Part shown: positions 58,180 to 64,000 of the stretch, one piece after another
How the letters are laid out: every line of letters starts with the position of its first letter
Position numbering within the stretch: the stretch's first letter is position 1
Notes under the pieces: generated by a model
What the model saw: only the letters and a program-made list of their open reading frames with translations
The model's database searches: none
Told to the model about the DNA's origin: nothing
DNA from: Sarocladium kiliense
Taxonomy: Eukaryota > Ascomycota > Sordariomycetes > Hypocreales > Sarocladiaceae
Reading direction: 5' to 3'
Assembly: GCA_030734395.1 (NCBI GenBank)
Contig: JAUZTG010000041.1
Span: 2,356,001 to 2,420,000, forward strand
Length of the DNA: 64,000 bases
Position numbers and translations under genes: made by a program

Positions 58180-58676
58180 TCAGCATGGTGGGGTGTTTCG
58201 GATACCCAACAGGCAATGAGGTTCACCATGGTGCAATTCCCATGTAGATGCGCCCACTGCCCCAACGTCAGCAAACTTGCGTCCCACTGAGAAGCGTGCA
58301 CGACATCTCTTGACATACACTTTCGATTCAAATGAGCAACCAAGACGCTGCCAGTCTGAGCCATGAATATTGCCGCAGTCGATACAAAACATGTATGGAT
58401 GACCAAGATCTTGTGCCAGACGAAAGTAAAAAATGCAATGCTCCCTTTTCGTCAGAGACTGCAACAATCTTGGCTGAGACTCTAGAATCACGCCGTGAAG
58501 TCGCCTTGAAGAAAGACATAAAGCTGCTTCATCCTGTTTTGGAGATGTCCGCTTATCATGACAATCAACTCGGCTGGCAACCCGTGTAAAGAAGCCCGGG
58601 GAGCGGGGGGAGATTCAGGTCGAGTGCAGAACCGCTTGATTATGCGGAACAGTCTATCCATTTTGATGCACTTCAC
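58180..58676 (-). pseudogene. Frameshifted F-box protein gene, copy 2
   Basis: The frame from 58676 begins MKCIKMDRLFRIIKRF and reaches an F-box start, GLPAELIVMISGHLQN. It then loses protein character and stops at 58488. The +1 frame continues the F-box exactly where it should (DEAALCLSSRRLHGVI). It goes on with SLTKREHCIFYFRLAQDLGH and the Cys pair CIDCGN to a stop at 58180. One base missing near 58536 explains the break. F-box proteins recruit substrates to SCF ubiquitin ligases; large fungal families of this kind gain and lose members quickly. A sequencing error could also produce this. Confidence 0.55.
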
Positions 58677-59168
58677 GTCTGTAAAACTGCGCTAGGTCGT
58701 ATGAAAGATCGCCTGCGAAGAAGAGCGTGGTAGGCAGTATGCTGCATTCATCTTATACGTGTGTACGGTGAACATACTCGGGCCTAACACAACTGACTTT
58801 CGGATATGATTGGCGTGAACGACGAAGCCTGAAGTCACATAATGACTTAACATGAACTTTCTGCAAATCACAGTATCGAGGGCTAAGGGAAACATGCGTC
58901 GTCTTGTCAGCATCTTTAAAATACTCCGTAAGACATCTCGAATGCAGTAGTTGAGAAAGAGAGCTTCTGAGGGCAATCCAGAATGGAACATGGTCTTGTT
59001 GGACCGTGTCGAGGGGTGAAGATGACGCATCCACAAGATGATAAGCTTTTTGTTTAGATTTCACCCAGACAACCTCAAAGAAAACCAGGAGTCCTGTCAT
59101 GTATCAGCTCATCACCAATGTCGTGATGATAATTACTGGGACAAACACTCTGAGCTCTTGCCGGCATA
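58677..59168. other. Spacer between two F-box relics
   Basis: 492 bases between the two broken F-box copies. Minus-strand frames across 58692-59100 read partly like protein (GLPSEALFLNYCIRD, VICRKFMLSHYV) in two frames. They may be remains of the downstream half of copy 1. I cannot join them to it. Confidence 0.35.
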
Positions 59169-59565
59169 TTATGTATGATCGTGTGGGGTGATGTGCCGGT
59201 AGTAGTCGTAGCAGTATCCATATGTTAATTCATATGGGGATTTGAGATCGTGTGCCAGTCGAATGAAGAGACGGCAGTGCTCGTCAAGTGGTAGTGATCG
59301 AAGAAGCAAGAGATTCAACGCGTGGAAGAATCCTCGAAGTCTTCTGCACGAGAGTGATAAGCACGCGGTATCTACTGGCTGGATACGCAGCAATGCTGAG
59401 GATCAGCTCCGGTGGCAGCTTTAGGAGACGAGGAAGTGGCCAGGGTAACCGCCGATGCAGGCGCCGGAAGAACCCAATGAGCCGTGTCATCCGGCGAGTT
59501 AGCAGCATTTGGACGTCAATATAGATCAATGGCGTTAAGATGACGAGTCTAGAGATCACGGTCAC
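59169..59565 (-). pseudogene. Frameshifted F-box protein gene, copy 1
   Basis: The frame from 59565 has a basic, hydrophobic lead, then the F-box start LLKLPPELILSIAAY. At about 59383-59387 the homology passes to another frame, which reads IQPVDTACLSLSCRRLRGFF. It continues as SLPLDEHCRLFIRLAHDLKS to a stop at 59169. The two halves together match the usual fungal F-box opening, so a small insertion or deletion has broken the gene. Copy 2 lies 0.5 kb downstream on the same strand with the same plan, so the two probably arose by tandem duplication and then both decayed. A functional truncated protein is possible but less likely. Confidence 0.55.
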
Positions 59566-61430
59566 GGTGCTGTGCTCGTACGGACCCCTTTATACGGACC
59601 TCCCGTGGCTAGACTAGAAGTCAAATGGCAGCGCTCTCTCAAAGTTCGGCTATGGGAGATTTATAGACCACCGCATAAACAGACTTTCGTCTCATTCAGT
59701 CGACAATGTAAGAGTTGCCGAACTTTAGCTGGGCTGGACTCCGCTACTCATTACCCACACAAATCTTGGAAGGCGTTATCACGGGTGAATATGCCAGTCT
59801 CAAATCAATCTGCGGGTTGAAGATGAGATACAGACCAGAGGCACGCTCCCTGTTCATTTCTCCTCAATGGGAAGAATCAACAGATTTTATTAGCAACATG
59901 CGTACAAACAGTCAGTGCGGAAAAATGGTGAGTTGTGTCCGGACACGGCTACTCAAAAGTGTTGTCAGGTAGTTGACGCTACCCATGATGCTCTAAGCTA
60001 CCCGGCGTGCGACCTGAGCCTATAATAAGCCACATAAGGTAGACAGCATGGAAAGAGACCAGGGCAAGACAAAAGCACTGACACAAGATCCGGGTGACTG
60101 TCCATTTAATTGTCCGAAACCCATGCCAATCCGGAGCGGGATCAGGCAAGCCGTAGATTCTTGTGTCGCATTGTCATCCTGTCACCGCATCCGACGTCGC
60201 ACAGTCGAAGCTGAAAGAGATAGCCTTTTCTCTCTGCATCAGAAACTGCGGAATTCTCATCGGAGAATTTTTGTTGAGCAGCAAACGACTAATGTCGATT
60301 GTGTGTGTGTGTGGGAGAGGCGAATCAAGTCACGCGGAGGCTACAGGAGGAGGACGAGGACATCATGTCATTATGGACCCTGGGATTGGGGAGCGAGGTT
60401 GCATCGTGAGTGCGTCAGTGACGCAAGCGAAGATGATGAGCAGTGGGCGGTGTGGGATGATGACGGCGGCTTGCGCGGGTGATGGATGGACGTGCATGAG
60501 CTGAGAGAGGACAGGACGGCGACCGTTCGGGAGGCTGATAAGTTGTGCATGGGTGACAACGCTGAGAGAACTGATGGTATCTGGATTCAGTGCTCGAATA
60601 ATGAATGGATCATGTTCTCCATGGCAGCTGGACGAGATGTCTCTGGGTGAAGCTGAACCGCTCCTGTGACTACTATCATGATTCTCGCAAAGTGTTGTGG
60701 TCGCTATTATGATTATGTTCGCTCTCCTGTGTGCTCTTCTGGTCACTAACGCGACACTAATCGGTGAATTGCTTGCTTGTCTTAGATGACTGCCGAGTGC
60801 CTGTGCCTGGAAACGGTTCACGAGGACATCTAGCGTCTGTGTGTCTGGATGTCGTATGGCTAAGGCGAGGATGCCGCTAGACCCGTCTCAACAACGCAAG
60901 TCAGTTTCTCTAGATCCATCGCAAAAAATGGGCAAAAGGGCAGAGACGGGGCTGTGATTGGGCTGTTGGCGGTCAGGCCAAGGAAGAGGCTACTGCACGA
61001 GACCCAGGCCAGGGTCGAAGGGCGAAGAAAGCTTGGGTTGGGAGACTGACTGAGAGAGAGAGCCAGGGCCTGCAAGGGGACCCATTTGGGGTTGAAGGGT
61101 GGACAAATGGCGGATGCGACAGCGCGTTTCAGATTTTGGATGGGATGGGACTGGGATGGGAGAGCAGGAAAAAGAAGGGGGTGAGCTGTGTATAGAGGCA
61201 GAGAGAGGGCATGCATGCTTGCTGCTGTGGGTTGTTGGCCTGGCTGAGGCTATACACTGAATCGACGTCTATTACTGCATCTTTATTAGTATACGAGCCA
61301 GTGGCTGTACCTGCGGTGATCATTCGCAATGCCTGATGGTATGGCCTCTTCCTGCAGTTGATGTCTGTCCGTGTATCCGTCTTTATGCGCGCGTACGTGG
61401 TATGTGTATGCGTGTTGCCTTGCATCGTGC

Positions 61431-61460
61431 ACAGACCAGACCAGACCAGACCAGACCGGA
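61431..61460. repeat. Pentanucleotide array (ccaga)n
   Basis: Four exact ccaga units at 61436-61455, flanked by one imperfect unit on each side. Confidence 0.9.
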
Positions 61461-61565
61461 CTATCATAGGTAGTTAGTGAAGCCTTCCATCCAGCTTTTG
61501 TTTGATGATGTGTTGTGTGTCCTCGCGCGCTCTCCCTCCTCCCTTGTCCTCACTGCCGCACCGTG

Positions 61566-61595
61566 TCTTGCCTTGCCTTGCCTTGCCTTGCCTCG
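61566..61595. repeat. Pentanucleotide array (ccttg)n
   Basis: Four exact ccttg units at 61571-61590, flanked by one imperfect unit on each side. It lies 105 bases after the ccaga array. Confidence 0.9.
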
Positions 61596-62615
61596 CATTG
61601 CCCTGCCTGACCCTGACCCCTTCTCTTTCATACTCTTGCCCATGAATTTTTTTTTGGGGCGACTCTCATCGACCTCGTTAGAAGCTATTCCTGGATCCCT
61701 GCTGCTCCTCTCCTCTCATCCCATGCTATCCATCTGCCCCATCTCACACCCACACATCCCTTCGCTGGTCCTCCTGCCTGCTGGTGCTGCTGCTGCTGGC
61801 ATCCATCGTCTCCATTGCCAATCTCAATCTCAATTCCATTCCCAGCCAAGTCTCCATTCTTCACTTGCCTCGTCGCCCCTCTCTCATCGTCTCGGCCCTG
61901 GTCTCTCTCGTCAAACATACCATATCTAGCCGTCCTACACGGACTCTGGCTCTGGCTCGACTCGCCCTCATCTCGCCGGTTACATTTAGCCTCATCGCTG
62001 TCGACCGCCAGTCCAACAGCGTCCCGAACCTCACTACAACCCCAGGGACCCCTTTTTACCCGTCCTCCGTCCTCCGTTCCCCTGGATCTCCGACATTGCA
62101 CGCGCCTACGAAGCTTCAGGCGAAACGCCACTGCACGGCACAATCCACCTTCGAAACACATCCCGTACTCCAGCACCGACAGCCACTACAGCTGCCACTA
62201 TTGATTACTTGATTGCCTCTAGCATAGTCGACCGTCAACGCCTCACGCTTTCCATCTTTCTCGTCAGTCACTGAGCGAGCTGCTAGTTCCTGGCACACAC
62301 AAACAAAGGGGGAGGGGCCACTACACTACTGTATCCAAACGGGACTCTCTCTACATTTTGTGTGTCTGTTACATTCTACGGTTCCAGGATCACCAGGCGC
62401 TTGCCTGCAATCCTCCTCTGGTCCCTACTGAACCTGTCGCCCAGCTTCTCTCTCCTCCTTTCGCCCTGCAGCGGAATCCCAGACACACATTATCACACAC
62501 ACTCTTTTTCACCCTTCTACCCCGTGCACACGGACTATTCTTCAGCAGAAACATCGGGAAACAAAGAGGCCAGTCGCTCACGGCAATTTAGCAGCAAGGG
62601 GCGTACGGGACAGCG

Positions 62616-64000
62616 ATGGGACGCAGAGGAGCTCCGCAGCCGCTGAGGCTGTCGGATCCCACTGCAGCCACTACCCTCACCACCACCACCACCGCTGCCG
62701 CTGCCGCCGCCACCTTAAACACCGCCGACACCAACCTCAGTAGTAACCTCAACTCTGCCTCCTCCTCTCAGCACCGTCACCACCTCCCTTCTCCTAGCAA
62801 CGACCTCCTCAATTCCTCCACCACTGCCACTGCTGCTTCCTCCACTGCCGGTGCCTCGCCAATCGACTCGCGCTCTCCTGGATCCTCACCCCGCGTCTCA
62901 CCTTTCACCAGTCGCTTCAGCACCCGTCGCCCACAGACCAGCCGAGCCGCCTCTGACGAGCGATCTCACACCTTGCACTCTGACTCACACACACCGCCGT
63001 TGCCTGATCACCGCCCCGACCCTTCATATCCTTCGATTACTTCGGCAGTTGACGCTGGTCCGCTGAGTGCACCGGCCACCGGCTCACGACAGCCCCCTCC
63101 CGAGGGCGGCTCAAGATTGCAAAAGGCTCAGACCGAGCACTCCAAGAAGTTCTCTCGCGCCGGCTTCTTCCATTTTGCAAAGTCATCAAAGGCGAACAAC
63201 AGCCTCCAGGGGTCGGCTTCTAGCTCGGTCAGTGATCGTCGCAATCGCAGCATCTCGCGAGGCAAAGACGGATCAGAGGCTTCGTCACGCGCAGGTATGT
63301 TCTTGCATCGTGTTTTCTCCCCCCCCCCAAACCCTTGCACACTGTAGGCATGGTCTGGCATGACCTGTCTCTGGCACTCTGTACTTTTATTCGTATGGCA
63401 CGAATTTCTGCAGGCGATTGCCGTTATGATTCCTGCTCTGATTCATTGTGTGATCACCTCTCTTCGAACTGCAATAGGCTGACCAAAGACCGCATGTCTA
63501 GCCGACGCAACGCAGGGTGACTACTCTGTGCAACCAGTACCTTCATATCCTTCCACTTCCGAATTGTCTGTCTCTACAAACGGCGACCGCGAAGCCCAAT
63601 CTGCCCCGTCATCAGCGAGGAAATCCAAGCCCAAGCCTTTCGGCCTTCTCACCCGCACCAAGTCTATTCGCGACAACCAAAATAACAGCCCGTCACGACA
63701 AGCTGCACCTCCCATGCCAACGAACATGAACTCGAACGATCATCTACAGCGCAACGGCAACGCACCGCGCACTGCCCCGCCAAGTGGTCAAGATCGATCT
63801 TTTAGGGATATGATGAACTCAACGGCGAGGAACCGCTCGGAAGATAGGGCTCCGAGCCGCGACGCAACCAGCACTGGCACGCGTGAGCACCATCATCGTG
63901 AAAGAGAGCATCGTGCGCCACCGTCCGCGATGCGCGAGAATGGAGGATCCAATTTTTTCAGCGGTCTGCGAAGCTCTTCCACAAAGGCCGCCGACATGAT
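62616..64000 (+). CDS. Ser/Pro-rich protein, N-terminal part only (runs off the window)
   Basis: Exon 1 is 62616-63294 and exon 2 starts at 63503 and runs past the right edge. The 208-bp intron (63295-63502) has donor gtatgt and a ggctgac branch point. The acceptor must be the tag at 63500-63502, because the alternative at 63516 gives an immediate stop. About 390 residues are visible and all are low complexity: a Thr/Ala run near residue 20, Ser/Pro-rich stretches, and basic patches (RNRSISRGKDG, SARKSKPKPFGLLTRTKS). The last part, SNFFSGLRSSSTKAADM, and HSKKFSRAGFFHFAKSSK recall linkers in fungal signalling proteins such as Rho GTPase activators. No domain is visible, so no function is assigned. 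An ATG further downstream could be the real start. Confidence 0.65.

Larger units (their letters stand above)
59566..62615. other. Gene-poor region upstream of the 62616 gene
   Basis: 3.05 kb with no supported gene. A short GT repeat lies near 60300-60316. Two pentanucleotide arrays lie close together: ccaga units at 61431-61460 and ccttg units at 61566-61595. From about 61500 to 62560 the plus strand is strongly C/T-rich and is probably promoter and leader for the next gene. Long open frames there, such as 61477-61929, simply reflect that composition. Confidence 0.5.

Noticed and set aside
61477..61929. 150-codon plus-strand frame
   Set aside because: Runs through the ccttg array and a C/T-rich leader; composition only.

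Overview
The window is nuclear DNA from a filamentous ascomycete. The genes carry short introns, mostly 49-90 bp, with GT...AG ends and a CTAAC/CTGAC-type branch point 10-25 bases before the acceptor. Leaders are rich in C and T, and almost every recognisable protein is a standard Pezizomycotina gene. The style suggests Dothideomycetes, but that is an impression, not a demonstration.

Layout, left to right. 1-7772 (-): UTP20, its C-terminal end cut off by the window edge, head to head with DRN1 (8119-9820, +). 11123-12977 (-): the mitotic phosphatase CDC25, four exons. 12978-19220: 6.2 kb with no gene I can support. 19221-22354 (+): POL5. 22559-23592 (-): proteasome subunit PRE10. 25368-26171 (+) and 26828-28426 (+): an unrecognised protein and a transcription-factor-like protein with a damaged zinc cluster. 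28624-29948 (-): RanGAP RNA1, head to head with cytochrome c1 (30463-31763, +). 32876-33586 (+): a cysteine-rich unknown. 34078-35573 (-): RPT1, head to head with CCT4 (36086-37861, +). 38271-38821 (+): a small coiled-coil protein. 39125-39499 (-): COX17. 40773-41891 (+): an Hsp20-type chaperone. 42469-44073 (-): an unrecognised protein. 44074-48424: gene-poor, holding one decayed gene. 48425-51730 (+): KAR9. 52472-57685 (-): an Sgs1/BLM-type RecQ helicase. 57686-62615: gene-poor, holding two decayed F-box genes in tandem. 62616 to the right edge (+): the N-terminal part of a Ser/Pro-rich protein.

Most of the content is housekeeping: ribosome assembly (UTP20, POL5), RNA turnover (DRN1), proteostasis (PRE10, RPT1, CCT4, Hsp20), mitochondria (CYT1, COX17), nuclear transport (RNA1), and cell cycle, spindle and genome stability (CDC25, KAR9, SGS1). 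These are single eukaryotic genes, not operons. Several are paired head to head over promoters of about 350-510 bp. I found no mobile element, CRISPR array, tRNA, rRNA or secondary-metabolite cluster.

I see no undescribed multi-gene system here. The points most worth a second look are: two proteasome genes whose start codon is an exon by itself; a transcription factor missing two of six zinc ligands; two tandem F-box genes each broken by a frameshift; a decayed gene with an in-frame stop; and palindromic or known-type promoter elements upstream of UTP20/DRN1, CYT1 and SGS1. Exon structures were worked out by hand from splice signals and frame continuity; without transcript data they remain predictions.
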